Notes: a model not told the origin generated them from the letters alone. Counted from the stretch's first letter, positions 1-9,362 are shown. The stretch is 64,000 nt of DNA from UMGS1279 sp045540715 (GCA_045540715.1 JAZQHT010000001.1:99707-163706); one strand, 5' to 3'. Numbers and translations: made by a program.

Positions 1-361
1 CATCCGTAACAGCTCCCAAATCAATAAAACCGTCAGACATACACTCTATATGTTCACAAAGTGTGTTGTAAAGTTTTTTCATATTGCTGTTAAGAGAACG
101 GTAATACATATATTCTTCTTTTGGAATAGAAGTATAAGCGGTTTTGGGGTAAATCATATCATCGCTATAAGAGGTTAGTTTTTTAGCTAAATATACTCCA
201 GTTTTAAATGATATTGGATCACTTGATGTATTTTCTCCAAAAGAATCGGAGTTAACTATAATAATTTCGGATTCATTATCAAAAAAATCTTTTAAAGTAA
301 TTTTCGAGTTACATCCGCATAAAAACAGCAAACATAAAGCTAATGATAATGCTCTTTTCAT
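1..361 (-). CDS. Partial lipoprotein, transglutaminase-associated N-terminus (inferred)
   Basis: The gene runs off the left edge; about 120 N-terminal residues are visible. It starts at ATG 361-359 with a strong Shine-Dalgarno (AGGAGGT on the minus strand) that overlaps the stop codon of the upstream gene, so the two are probably translationally coupled. The N-terminus is Met-Lys-Arg, a hydrophobic stretch and a lipobox ending in LCGC, so it should be a lipid-anchored extracellular protein. The segment reading YYRSLNSNMKKLYNTL resembles the helical region preceding transglutaminase-like domains in clostridial lipoproteins, but that domain itself would lie outside the window. Function is not established. 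Confidence 0.6.
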   Translation of the reverse strand, partial: MKRALSLALCLLFLCGCNSKITLKDFFDNESEIIIVNSDSFGENTSSDPISFKTGVYLAKKLTSYSDDMIYPKTAYTSIPKEEYMYYRSLNSNMKKLYNTLCEHIECMSDGFIDLGAVTD

Positions 362-371
362 AATTAACCTC

Positions 372-965
372 CTAACTTCTATAATGCATTATTTTAAACG
401 AAGATACTATATCATCATAGTTATCTGTAATATCTATTGAACTAATATCAGACAGAGTATAAATTGTGCTGAAATTTTTTTGTTCTACTAAGTTCTTTAT
501 AATTTCACCAAATAGATATGAAACATATAAAGAATCTTTACTTTTAAGTAATTCTATAACTTCTTGGCCAAATGCAAAAAATGCATTTCCTTCTTCATTT
601 AAAAGAGAAATACCACCTAAACTATTTACAATATTTTCAATATCAGAATAACTCACTTTTGCTATTCTGTCAATTTTAAATTTATATATTTCATTAGAAT
701 AAAAAGCGAAATTGTCTTTTATTCTTATATCATAATTTTTATAACAGTAAATTTCAGTTTCGTTTGCGGTCAAATTCATATTAACATATATAACGTTTTC
801 TTCTAATAACACTCCAATACAAACATTTTTTTCAGAGTAGGGGATGTTGTATTGAGTATTTGATGAAGAAATACTCATGTTTACAAACCATATGAGATAT
901 ACCAAAATAACTAAAACAGATATTAATAAGTAAACGCAGAATATTAACGAAAATTTTTTTAACAA
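372..965 (-). CDS. Small membrane-anchored protein, degenerate LCP-like domain (tentative)
   Basis: About 197 aa. I chose the TTG at 965 because a GGTGAT Shine-Dalgarno sits just upstream of it; a GTG three codons earlier (974) has none. One N-terminal transmembrane segment (about residues 5-27) is followed by an extracellular domain. The part around VSYSDIENIVNSLGGISL and the C-terminal ITDNYDDIVSSF recall the LytR-CpsA-Psr pattern, but the Arg/Asp residues that bind polyprenyl pyrophosphate in that family are not visible. It lies divergent to the Wzz/tyrosine kinase module, where an LCP protein is often found. If the resemblance is real, it is probably not catalytically normal. Confidence 0.5.
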   Translation of the reverse strand: MLKKFSLIFCVYLLISVLVILVYLIWFVNMSISSSNTQYNIPYSEKNVCIGVLLEENVIYVNMNLTANETEIYCYKNYDIRIKDNFAFYSNEIYKFKIDRIAKVSYSDIENIVNSLGGISLLNEEGNAFFAFGQEVIELLKSKDSLYVSYLFGEIIKNLVEQKNFSTIYTLSDISSIDITDNYDDIVSSFKIMHYRS

Positions 966-1043
966 TATAATCACCGTTAATATTTTTAACAGTTTATATA
1001 ATAATACACCATTTTTTATTAAAATTAAACATTTATTTTATGC

Positions 1044-1072
1044 TTGATATTTTATATTTTATAAGTTATAAT
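1044..1072 (+). promoter_or_regulatory. Sigma-A-type promoter of the polysaccharide module
   Basis: -35 TTGATA at 1044-1049, a 17-nt spacer and -10 TATAAT at 1067-1072. The start codon of the first gene follows at 1100, with a GGAGGT ribosome site in between. Confidence 0.7.
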
Positions 1073-1099
1073 GAATTTGTATAGTTTGGAGGTATTATA

Positions 1100-1807
1100 A
1101 TGAAAGATTTTACATTGGTGGAATTATTAAAATTACTTGCTAAAAGATGGTGGATTATTCTTTTAGTAGCTATTTTTACCGCCGCATTAACTTTTGGATA
1201 TTTCTCAATGTTTGTTAAACCAACATATAAATCAACTGCTGTTATTATTACTAGTAACGGTGGCTTTAAAGATGTTGAAAATACTGAAGAAAATGCTGAA
1301 GCAATTAAGAGCTCAGACCTAGCTTCTTCTTTCAATTTAGTTCCTACCTACGTTGGTATTTTAAAAACTGATGAACCGTATAATAGGGTTGCGGCTGTGT
1401 GTGGTTGTAATTATACTGCAGCAGAATTAAAAAGCAAAATTACGGTTTCTGTTCGTTCAGAAAAAGAATTATTTATAGATGTTACTGTTGTTGATAGTGA
1501 CCCTGAAAAAGCACGTAAAATAGCTGATAGTTTTATAGATGTTGGTTCTAAATATATTGTTGAAGTTTTTGGTGGTTTTGCTAGACCAATTCAATACGCA
1601 AAGTCAGGTGCTAAAAATTATCCTCAACCAGTATCTTATGCAATTATTGCGTTTGTTGGTGCTGCTGCAGTTACTGTATTAATTTTGATTGTTATATCTT
1701 TATTTGACCGTTCAATTAAAAATGAAGATGATTTTAAAACAAGTTATAAATATCCCGTTTTAGGCGTTGTTCCTGATTATGCCGACGCAGCAAAGGGGGA
1801 CAAGTAA
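1100..1807 (+). CDS. Wzz/YwqC-type chain-length determinant and tyrosine kinase adaptor
   Basis: 235 aa with the family's topology: a short cytoplasmic N-terminus, a transmembrane helix at about residues 18-38, an extracellular domain, and a second helix at about 176-200 followed by a short cytoplasmic tail. The sequence KPTYKSTAVIIT just after the first helix is the usual Wzz start of the external domain. In Gram-positive bacteria such proteins activate the separate BY-kinase encoded next, and together they control capsule or exopolysaccharide length. It is first in a tight four-gene operon (gap of one base to the kinase gene) behind its own promoter. Confidence 0.85.
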   Translation: MKDFTLVELLKLLAKRWWIILLVAIFTAALTFGYFSMFVKPTYKSTAVIITSNGGFKDVENTEENAEAIKSSDLASSFNLVPTYVGILKTDEPYNRVAAVCGCNYTAAELKSKITVSVRSEKELFIDVTVVDSDPEKARKIADSFIDVGSKYIVEVFGGFARPIQYAKSGAKNYPQPVSYAIIAFVGAAAVTVLILIVISLFDRSIKNEDDFKTSYKYPVLGVVPDYADAAKGDK

Positions 1808-1808
1808 T

Positions 1809-2507
1809 ATGAGTAAAAAGCCTTATTCAAGTAATTATAAAAATTCCAACGCGCAAAATGAATCGGGGCAAGCTCCATTTGCAGTTGTAGAAGCTTATAA
1901 AGCTATTCGTACAAATGTTTTATTTTCTTTAACTCAAGAAAATGATAAAATTGTTGCAATTTCTAGTTCTTTACCGGGTGAAGGTAAATCATCATGTGCA
2001 GTAAACTTAGCAATTGCGTTTTCTCAGTTAGGAAATAAAGTATTACTTATAGATGCTGACTTGCGTCGTCCCTCTGTTTATCGCAAACTTAAACTTCAAA
2101 ATAATAATGGTTTAAGTTCAGTATTGGTTGGATTTTGTAATATTGCAGATGCAGTTCATCACTTGAATCCCAACTTCGATGTTTTAACTTCAGGCCCAAT
2201 TCCGCCAAATCCAGCCGAACTTTTGGGTAGTGAAAATATGAAGTCCTTACTTGAATCGTTAACAAGGGTATATAGTTATATTATTATTGATACACCTCCA
2301 ATTAACGTTGTAACCGATGCAATGATTGTTGCAAAACAAACAAGTGGACTAGTATTAGTTGCTAAAAATCGTGATACTACTCACGAACAATTGAAAAAAG
2401 CATTTGAAACTATCAACTTTTCAAATATCAGACTTTTAGGTGTAGTTTTAAACGACAGCTCTTATACTCCAGGTAAATACCACAAATATAAAGGCTATCG
2501 CTATTAA
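1809..2507 (+). CDS. cpsD: CpsD/YwqD-type bacterial tyrosine kinase (BY-kinase)
   Basis: 232 aa from ATG 1809, directly after the stop of the adaptor gene; an in-frame start further upstream would overlap that gene without reason. It has the kinase motifs of the family: Walker A LPGEGKSS (about residues 55-62), Walker A' LLIDADLRRPS (about 79-89) and Walker B IIIDTPP. The C-terminus carries a cluster of five tyrosines (within SYTPGKYHKYKGYRY), the usual autophosphorylation tail. It is cytoplasmic and works with the preceding membrane adaptor in polysaccharide export control; its phosphorylation should be reversed by the next gene's product. Confidence 0.9.
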   Translation: MSKKPYSSNYKNSNAQNESGQAPFAVVEAYKAIRTNVLFSLTQENDKIVAISSSLPGEGKSSCAVNLAIAFSQLGNKVLLIDADLRRPSVYRKLKLQNNNGLSSVLVGFCNIADAVHHLNPNFDVLTSGPIPPNPAELLGSENMKSLLESLTRVYSYIIIDTPPINVVTDAMIVAKQTSGLVLVAKNRDTTHEQLKKAFETINFSNIRLLGVVLNDSSYTPGKYHKYKGYRY

Positions 2508-3211
2508 TGATTGATATTCATACACATATATTATTTGGGGTGGATGACGGAGCTAAGTCCTTAGACGATTCTTTGGCACTTTTAAAAGAAGCTAAGAAGC
2601 AGGGGATAAATACTGTTTATCTCACCCCTCATTTTTATACATTTAATACTGATATTGATAGTTTAAAAAATAAAGTAGAAGAAAATTTTAATGTATTATT
2701 AAGTACAACAAATAGTGAAATTTATCCGGAAATAAGATTGGGATATGAAGTTCATTATTTTAAAGGCATTTATAATTCTACTGAAATTAAAAAATTTACA
2801 TTAGATAAAAGCAACTTTTTACTTTTAGAATTAGATTTTAACGATATTACAGAGGATGTAATAAATAATATTGAAGAAATTCGTTGGCAGTTAGGTTTAA
2901 TTCCTATTATTGCTCATATTGAGCGATATCATAAATTAAAAGGTTTTAAAAAGTTGTTAAAGTTATTAGATCATGAAAATTTTTTAGCTCAAGTAACCGC
3001 AACTTCTGTTGCAGGACTTGATAAATATAAAAATATTACTGCAAAATTAATTAAAAAAGACTATGTTGATTTTATTGCAAGTGATGCACACAATTTAAAG
3101 TCAAGAAGTTTTAATTTTAAAGAAGCTGCTGCTTCGTTAAAAAATATGATTGGCAGTATTAAAGCGAAAACACTCATTAGCAATTCCCAACAAATTACTA
3201 ATAGCAGGTGA
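2507..3211 (+). CDS. cpsB: CpsB/YwqE-type PHP-family tyrosine-protein phosphatase
   Basis: 234 aa; its ATG overlaps the kinase stop (TAATG). The metal-binding PHP motifs are present: DIHTH at residues 3-7, GVDDGAKS, TPHFY, the Glu in LGYEVHY, AHIERY and ASDAHN near the C-terminus. These enzymes dephosphorylate the C-terminal tyrosine cluster of the cognate BY-kinase, so kinase, adaptor and phosphatase form one regulatory set. Family assignment is secure; the substrate is inferred from gene order. Confidence 0.9.
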   Translation: MIDIHTHILFGVDDGAKSLDDSLALLKEAKKQGINTVYLTPHFYTFNTDIDSLKNKVEENFNVLLSTTNSEIYPEIRLGYEVHYFKGIYNSTEIKKFTLDKSNFLLLELDFNDITEDVINNIEEIRWQLGLIPIIAHIERYHKLKGFKKLLKLLDHENFLAQVTATSVAGLDKYKNITAKLIKKDYVDFIASDAHNLKSRSFNFKEAAASLKNMIGSIKAKTLISNSQQITNSR

Positions 3212-3215
3212 TTGT

Positions 3216-5045
3216 TTGAAAAAAGGATATTCGCGCGATATATCCAAACTTAAAAAATTGGCAGTTGTTTGTCTAATAATTATTTTAGATGTTATAGCAT
3301 TTGCTGTATCATTTGAAATTGTGAATCCTGTTTTCAACGTTCAAACAGGTAATGATAACTTACATATATTTAACTATTGTGCCTGTATCTTACTACCGGT
3401 ATTTTTCCTATTTATATTTGGCGCATATAAATTTAAAAATCTAAAAAATTTTTTTAGATTAATTTATTTGTCTGCGTTTTCTCTAGTTATATCATTTGTA
3501 TTAAATATCTTTTTAGATTTATTATTATTTGGATATAGACCATTAAGATACTTATTTTACTTTTTCTTATCTTCCTTTGTAAGCGCTATATCTTTAAGGT
3601 TAATTTATTATTTTAGTTATCATTTGATAGTTAGATACTTTAGAAAAAGCGATGATTATTGGCCAACAATTATAATTGGTGCAGGTTTTACCGGTAAAAT
3701 GGTATATAATGAACTATATCATTACAACTCAAAATTGGTACCAATTTGCTTTGTTGATGACGATGAAGATAAAATTGGTTCTGTTATTGAGAGCTTGAGA
3801 GTTTTGGGACCAACTGTTATTATCCCTGAAATCGTAAAAAAATATGATGTTAAATCGATTGTTTTTGCTATACCTTCTTGTAAAGATGAAGACAAGAAAA
3901 GAATATTAAAATATTGTGCCGAGACCGATTGTGAAATTTCTGTAATTCCTTCCGGAAATCAAATAGTTAATAAAAAAACATTATTAACTCAAATTTCAAA
4001 AATTGATATTGAAAAGCTAATAGGCAGAGATGAAATAGTTTTAGATAATAATAAACAATTTGAATTATTAAAAGATAAAGTTTGTCTTGTAACTGGTGCT
4101 GGCGGTTCAATTGGATCTGAGCTAAGTAGGCAAATTGCTGCTTCTGAAGCATCTAAAATAGTGTTATTAGATATTAATGAAAACAGCACATTTGACTTGC
4201 AACAAGAGTTAATTATATCTGGTGTTGACAGTTCTAGACTACAAGTGGAAATCGCATCTATTAGAGATTATGATAAACTTGAAGAACTATTTAAAAAATA
4301 TTCTTTCAATTTTGTATTTCATGCAGCAGCGCACAAGCATGTTCCGTTAATGGAAAATTCACCCGAAGAAGCAGTTAAAAACAATTGTCTTGGAACCTAC
4401 AATCTTGCTTTGCTAGCCGATAAATATAATGTTTCTGAAATGATTTTTATTTCTACGGATAAAGCAGGTAGCCCAGACAACATAATGGCAGCATCTAAAA
4501 GAGTGTCAGAAGTTTTCTTAAAATACTTTGCAAAGACTAGCAGTTGTATTTTCAAAAGTGTTAGATTTGGTAATGTTTTGGGCTCTAATGGTTCGGTTAT
4601 TCAGTTGTTCTTAAAACAAATTGAAAAAGGCGGCCCGCTAACCGTTACTCATCCCGAAATTGTTAGATATTTTATGACAATTCCTGAGTGCGTTTCGCTT
4701 ATTATCAAAACTTTATCTATTGAAAGTTCTAATAATATTTATATTCTTGATATGGGCAAACCTATAAAAATTCTAACTCTTGCTGAAAACTTAATAGCTA
4801 TGTGTGGTTATGAACCTTATATTGATATTGATATTAAGTTTTGTGGGTTAAGACCAGGTGAATCTCTAAGTGAAAAGGCTTGTATTAAAGAAGAGTTTAT
4901 TAAAACCGACGTTGATAAAATTTATCAAGTTAATAATATTGATTTTGATAGCGATAAATTTATGCACGAGTTTAGTGATTTACTAAAATCTGCAAATGAA
5001 AATAATACAGATTTAGTTGTTAAACGGTTATATAATTTGATATAA
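3216..5045 (+). CDS. CapD/WbpM-type membrane nucleotide-sugar 4,6-dehydratase
   Basis: About 609 aa. TTG 3216 is the likely start: an AGGTG site lies 5 nt upstream, and a further upstream ATG would overlap the phosphatase gene by about 60 nt. The order is four N-terminal transmembrane helices, a CoA-binding-like Rossmann domain, then an SDR domain with TGAGGSIGSE (about residues 293-302), HAAAHKHVP, STDKA and NIMAASKR. In large members such as WbpM, the SDR catalytic Tyr is replaced by Met; here Met424 and Lys428 fit that pattern. The predicted role is forming a 4-keto-6-deoxy sugar nucleotide, probably from UDP-GlcNAc, for surface glycan. It is the last gene of the operon. Confidence 0.88.
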   Translation: MKKGYSRDISKLKKLAVVCLIIILDVIAFAVSFEIVNPVFNVQTGNDNLHIFNYCACILLPVFFLFIFGAYKFKNLKNFFRLIYLSAFSLVISFVLNIFLDLLLFGYRPLRYLFYFFLSSFVSAISLRLIYYFSYHLIVRYFRKSDDYWPTIIIGAGFTGKMVYNELYHYNSKLVPICFVDDDEDKIGSVIESLRVLGPTVIIPEIVKKYDVKSIVFAIPSCKDEDKKRILKYCAETDCEISVIPSGNQIVNKKTLLTQISKIDIEKLIGRDEIVLDNNKQFELLKDKVCLVTGAGGSIGSELSRQIAASEASKIVLLDINENSTFDLQQELIISGVDSSRLQVEIASIRDYDKLEELFKKYSFNFVFHAAAHKHVPLMENSPEEAVKNNCLGTYNLALLADKYNVSEMIFISTDKAGSPDNIMAASKRVSEVFLKYFAKTSSCIFKSVRFGNVLGSNGSVIQLFLKQIEKGGPLTVTHPEIVRYFMTIPECVSLIIKTLSIESSNNIYILDMGKPIKILTLAENLIAMCGYEPYIDIDIKFCGLRPGESLSEKACIKEEFIKTDVDKIYQVNNIDFDSDKFMHEFSDLLKSANENNTDLVVKRLYNLI

Positions 5046-5047
5046 AT

Positions 5048-5076
5048 AAAAGCTTTTGCAATTTGCAAAAGCTTTT
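5048..5076. terminator. Bidirectional intrinsic terminator
   Basis: A near-perfect inverted repeat (14-nt arms beginning AAAAGCTTTTGC) lies between the convergent capD-like and mreB-like genes and gives A/T runs on both strands. Confidence 0.75.
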
Positions 5077-5077
5077 A

Positions 5078-6112
5078 TTATTCGCCATAATCAATTTTTA
5101 ATTCTTGCAATGAACGATATAAGTAATCGGTGTTTTCTAACAATGAGGGATTTTGTAATGCTATAGCAGCTCCCTTAACAGCTGTATAAAATGGTTCATC
5201 AGCAAGGTGAATTTTTGTTTTAATTGCTTTTTCTAAAAACAAAGTGAAATTATTAAGCTTAGAACTACCACCTGTTAAATGTATACCTGTACTCATAATA
5301 TCTGCTACAATATCAGGCTCGGTTTTTTCTAATACTTTTCTAATGGCGTTTAAGATAGCTATTAAATGGTCGCTAATTGCTTCATAAATTTCATTAGAAG
5401 TAACTTCAAATAGTGTTGGAAGACCAGTGTTAATATGCCTTCCTTTAGCTTTTATAGCAACCTCAAATTTATGAGGTACTGCAGTAGCAATTTTCATTTT
5501 TATTTGTTCTGCAGTTGTAGGTCCAACTAAAATTTGTTTTTCTTTTCTAATATATCTAATTATGCTGTCATCTAGATTATTGCCGGCAATTTTTAGACTG
5601 TCGCTTGCAACTATGCCACCCATTGAGAGCGTTGCAATATCGGTTGTTCCGGCACCAAAGTCTATGACCATTGAGCCAGTAGGTTTAGAAAAGTCAACTC
5701 CAAGTGCTAAAGCACTTGCTAGGGGAGATTCAATAGTGCTTGCATTTCTTCCGCCTGCAGATTCTGCAACGTCAGAAACCGAGTGGTGTTGCATTTCAGT
5801 TACGTCACATGGCATAGTAATCATAACTTTTGGTTTAACAATTCTATTACCAAACGCCTCTGCCATATATTTTTTAATCATAGCTTCCGCAACATCATAA
5901 TCGGCTATAACACCGTGCTGGATTGGAAATACCGGAGTTAAACTATCGGGTGTTCTGCCAACGGTAGCGAGAGCTTTTTCGCCAAAATAAATCGGTTCTA
6001 ATGATTCAGTTTCAACCGTTACAACACTAGGTTTTTCTAATACTACTTTGCCTGAAGAAAATAATTTTGTTGTTTTTGAACCCATATCAATAACAATATC
6101 GGTTGAAGCCAT
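5078..6112 (-). CDS. mreB: MreB/Mbl-family actin homologue
   Basis: 344 aa, the normal MreB length, with an AGGAGGTG Shine-Dalgarno before the ATG. It shows the actin-fold ATPase signature: phosphate-1 segment IDMGSKTTKLF (about residues 8-18), the connecting region, phosphate-2 segment IDFGAGTTDIATLSMGG and the adenosine motif LTGGSSKLNN. MreB proteins form membrane-bound filaments that position the cell-wall elongation machinery. The phosphate-1 segment is less canonical than in the main MreB of Bacillus, and mreC/mreD do not follow, so it may be an Mbl/MreBH-like paralogue. It appears monocistronic. Confidence 0.85.
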   Translation of the reverse strand: MASTDIVIDMGSKTTKLFSSGKVVLEKPSVVTVETESLEPIYFGEKALATVGRTPDSLTPVFPIQHGVIADYDVAEAMIKKYMAEAFGNRIVKPKVMITMPCDVTEMQHHSVSDVAESAGGRNASTIESPLASALALGVDFSKPTGSMVIDFGAGTTDIATLSMGGIVASDSLKIAGNNLDDSIIRYIRKEKQILVGPTTAEQIKMKIATAVPHKFEVAIKAKGRHINTGLPTLFEVTSNEIYEAISDHLIAILNAIRKVLEKTEPDIVADIMSTGIHLTGGSSKLNNFTLFLEKAIKTKIHLADEPFYTAVKGAAIALQNPSLLENTDYLYRSLQELKIDYGE

Positions 6113-6176
6113 GACAAAACACCTCCTTTGTTTTAACTTATTATATTATAAGTAAATAAATTTTTCAATAATAATA

Positions 6177-6860
6177 TTATTCAGTAATTGTAGCCGTAGC
6201 ACAATACACTTCTTTAGCGCCTGCTAACAGCATAATTCTAGCGCACTCGTCTAAGGTTGCGCCGGTTGTTTTAATATCATCTATTAACAGAACGGTCTTA
6301 CCTTTGAATTTATTTTTATTTTTAATCTTAAACGCGCCTCTAACGTTTATAAATCTTTGTTCAAGATTTAAATCGTGTTGAACTTTTACATCTTTTAGTT
6401 TTATCATAGAGTTTTTATAATGTTCAACTTTCATGAGTTTTGCAACTTTTGAAGCTAGCAATTCCGCTTGATTATATCCACGTTGTAGTTTTGAACTTAA
6501 TTTCATTGGTACTGCTACAATTAAATCAAAATCAATGTTATCAAATCTTTTGCTAATGAATTGCACCATATATTTTGCAAAGAATTCTGCAGCATCAACA
6601 TAATGGTTGAATTTAAGATTATAAATGGCAGATTTAGCAACGTCATCGTTAAAGAAGGGAGAAACTATACCTTTAAATCTAAAATAGAATCTGTTGCAAT
6701 CGCAATTATCTTTTGGTAAACCGCATTTTCTACAGGTCGGAAGATCAATTACCTCAAATTTGGGCAAACATTCATCATAAATATAAAAAATAGACTTGGT
6801 AAACTTTTTACACGAAATACAAGTTGTTGGATATATTGCATTTAATATGTGCTTAATCAT
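6177..6860 (-). CDS. comF: ComF-family phosphoribosyltransferase-like protein
   Basis: 227 aa. The N-terminus has paired cysteines of a zinc-binding domain (CISC, then CRKCGLPKDNCDC). The C-terminal half is a PRTase fold with the PRPP-binding loop LLIDDIKTTGATLDE (about residues 192-206). ComF proteins take part in uptake of transforming DNA in competent bacteria and are also conserved in non-competent Clostridia, where their role is unclear. The ATG overlaps the 3' end of recD2 by 8 nt, so the two are co-transcribed and probably coupled; pairing with a helicase fits a DNA-handling role. Confidence 0.9.
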   Translation of the reverse strand: MIKHILNAIYPTTCISCKKFTKSIFYIYDECLPKFEVIDLPTCRKCGLPKDNCDCNRFYFRFKGIVSPFFNDDVAKSAIYNLKFNHYVDAAEFFAKYMVQFISKRFDNIDFDLIVAVPMKLSSKLQRGYNQAELLASKVAKLMKVEHYKNSMIKLKDVKVQHDLNLEQRFINVRGAFKIKNKNKFKGKTVLLIDDIKTTGATLDECARIMLLAGAKEVYCATATITE

Positions 6861-9045
6861 ATAGATTCTCCAAAAAGTCTTTAAGAGCAGTGTAGCGTAA
6901 GGTTTTTCTATTGTTGTTTATCATTGTATATACGACCTTTTGGCTACCAACAATTATTAATAGTTTTTTAGCACGAGTAACTGCGGTATAAAGTAAATTT
7001 CTATATAAAAGTTTCTTTGGTGCATCTAATAAGGGAATTATAACGCACTCAAATTCGCTACCTTGACTTTTATGGATAGTAACCGCATAACTGAGTTCTA
7101 GTTCGCTTATTTGCTCTTTTAAATAGGTGGCAACCTTATCATCGTATCTAACGTAAAAGAGTCCGTTTTTGCTATCTATTTTCTCAAGAATACCTATATC
7201 ACCATTAAAAACACCGCTACCGCTTTCGCCGTTATCAGAATTCCAAGTAATATCATAGTTGTTTTTAATCTGCATTACCTTATCGCCTTCGCGCAAACAC
7301 CAATCTTTAAATGAAATTTGATTTTTGTTTTTAAGCTTAGGGTTAAGTTCATCTTGTAAGATATTATTGATTGAAAAACTGCCTAATTCCATAAGTTTGG
7401 AAGGGCAGAGAACTTGAATATCATTTATAGGTGAAAAACCATAAGCTTTTGGAAGACGTTCTGTAACAAGGGAACGCACAAGAAGAGCGGCTTCTGTTGG
7501 ATCATAACTATTAAGCATAAAAAAATCTGATGTTTTATCGTTAAGGATAGGATCATCACCCGAAATAATTGCATGAGCATTTTTAATGATTAAACTTTCA
7601 AGTGCTTGTCTAAATACGGTTGTTAATTTAACGTTTGGAACTTTATTTGAGTTTAATAAATCATATAAAACGTTACCGGCTCCAACGCTAGGCAATTGGT
7701 CGGAATCTCCAACTAGAATAATTCTGCATCCTAAACGACAAGCTTTTAAAAGCGCCTCAAAGAGTTTAATATCAACCATTGAAAGCTCATCGACAACAAG
7801 CACGTTGCAGTCAAGTGGATTTCTTTCATTTCTTTGAAAAACGGGTTTATCTTCTTTGCTCCATTCTACCTCTAATAAACGGTGAATTGTTTTCGCTTGG
7901 TGTCCGGTTAATTCGCTCATCCTTTTAGCAGCACGACCTGTAGGTGCGCAAAGTGAAACAACAAGGCCCTTATTTTTTAAAATTTCAATTATAGCCTTTA
8001 AAGTTGTGGTTTTGCCGGTACCGGGACCACCTGTCAATATCATAATTCCTTGTTTAATTGCCATATTGATTGCTTCTTTTTGAAGTGAATCATAACTAAT
8101 ATTCTTGCTTTTCTCTACTAGTTCAATTTCAATATCTGCTGCAATTTCTTCTTTAGGTGGGTTGTTAATCAAAACACCAAGCCGTGCGGCGCAATATTCT
8201 TCAGAAGCATAATAATCGTTTAAAAAGATATATTCTTTGTCGTTAATCATTTTACTTCTTAAATTTAAAGATTTAATTAATTTATGGCAGGTAAATTCAC
8301 AGTCTTCCATAGAAACATTCATTAAATCGGATGCGGTAATACATAGTTTGTCAATTGGAAGACAGGTGTGCCCATTAGATAGGTTGTGTTTAAGTATAAA
8401 TTTTAGGCCTGCAGCAGTTCTATATTCGCTATCTTTTGCAGAAGGGAAGTAGGATGCAACCTCTTCAACACGCAAAAAGCTTAGTTCAATACCTTCATCG
8501 CATAAAACGTAAGGATTATTTTCAATTGCGCTTACCGTATTATCACCCAAGATTTTATAAATCTTTATAGCTTCTTCTGGTGTAATTTTATATTTTGATA
8601 GATATAACATAATATCTCTAATATTGAACTGCCTTGAGTATTCAAGACCAATGCTTATTGCTTTAGAAGCAGAAATACCTTTAAGTAATGCTAATTTTTC
8701 TGGTTCATTGGCAATTACTTCAAGAGATTTGTCTCCAAATTTTTCAACAATATTTCTTGCAGTTGTTGGACCTATGCCTTTTATTGCCCCGGATGCTAAG
8801 TAGTTTAAAATAGCTGCAGCACCTTCGGGTGCTTTTTTCTCGCAAACTTCAACCTTAAATTGCTCGCCATAGACGGGATGATAAACGTATTCACCGGCAG
8901 CTTCAATTAAATCACCTTCATGAATAAAAGGCATTGGACCCACAACAGTAACGTCACCGTTGTCAGTGATTAACTCTGCAACAGTGTATCCGTTTTGTTG
9001 ATTATTAAAAGTAATTCTTTCAATTGTGCCTTTTATTGTATCCAA
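6853..9045 (-). CDS. recD2: RecD2-type SF1B DNA helicase
   Basis: 730 aa starting at TTG 9045, with GGAGAAC 5 nt upstream. The N-terminal OB-like domain and tandem helix-hairpin-helix region (around IKGIGPTTARNIVEKFG) define the RecD2 rather than the RecBCD-type RecD. The helicase motifs follow in order: GGPGTGKTTT (motif I), VVDELSMVD (motif II), LVGDSDQLPSVGAG (motif III) and SYAVTIHKSQGSEF and YTAVTRAKK (motifs V-VI). It unwinds DNA 5' to 3' and acts in replication-fork maintenance and repair. It sits between a small membrane protein gene (13-nt overlap) and comF (8-nt overlap). Confidence 0.93.
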   Translation of the reverse strand: MDTIKGTIERITFNNQQNGYTVAELITDNGDVTVVGPMPFIHEGDLIEAAGEYVYHPVYGEQFKVEVCEKKAPEGAAAILNYLASGAIKGIGPTTARNIVEKFGDKSLEVIANEPEKLALLKGISASKAISIGLEYSRQFNIRDIMLYLSKYKITPEEAIKIYKILGDNTVSAIENNPYVLCDEGIELSFLRVEEVASYFPSAKDSEYRTAAGLKFILKHNLSNGHTCLPIDKLCITASDLMNVSMEDCEFTCHKLIKSLNLRSKMINDKEYIFLNDYYASEEYCAARLGVLINNPPKEEIAADIEIELVEKSKNISYDSLQKEAINMAIKQGIMILTGGPGTGKTTTLKAIIEILKNKGLVVSLCAPTGRAAKRMSELTGHQAKTIHRLLEVEWSKEDKPVFQRNERNPLDCNVLVVDELSMVDIKLFEALLKACRLGCRIILVGDSDQLPSVGAGNVLYDLLNSNKVPNVKLTTVFRQALESLIIKNAHAIISGDDPILNDKTSDFFMLNSYDPTEAALLVRSLVTERLPKAYGFSPINDIQVLCPSKLMELGSFSINNILQDELNPKLKNKNQISFKDWCLREGDKVMQIKNNYDITWNSDNGESGSGVFNGDIGILEKIDSKNGLFYVRYDDKVATYLKEQISELELSYAVTIHKSQGSEFECVIIPLLDAPKKLLYRNLLYTAVTRAKKLLIIVGSQKVVYTMINNNRKTLRYTALKDFLENLYD

Positions 9046-9362
9046 TTAAAGTTCTCCGTGTTTTTAACCTTTATATAATTAATTCTATTTTTTGATATTT
9101 CTTTGCAAATTAAAAGTTCTTTTTCAGATATATTATCATATAATGCAAAAATATTATTTATATTATTATCTCCACACCAATAAATCTTTTCAATAATTTC
9201 GAATATTTGCGCTTGTGCAATTTCGTTTTGCAAATGAATTACAATATCTATGGGAGGGGAGGCTTTTGTTCTTATAATATATAGCCAAATTTTTTCTATT
9301 AAATATGTAAGGCCTAATATCGCAAGTAAAATCACTGCATATGTAAGTAATGTTAACAACAT
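9033..9362 (-). CDS. Small membrane protein, unknown function
   Basis: 109 aa from ATG 9362, which has AGAGGTGA just upstream; a longer reading frame would place the ribosome site inside the gene. One hydrophobic N-terminal segment (about residues 2-27) is followed by a soluble part of about 80 aa with IDIVIHLQNEI and a Trp-Cys-Gly (YWCGD). I do not recognise the family. It is the first gene of the recD2-comF operon and overlaps recD2 by 13 nt, so it is expressed with these DNA-processing genes. Confidence 0.7.
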   Translation of the reverse strand: MLLTLLTYAVILLAILGLTYLIEKIWLYIIRTKASPPIDIVIHLQNEIAQAQIFEIIEKIYWCGDNNINNIFALYDNISEKELLICKEISKNRINYIKVKNTENFNWIQ

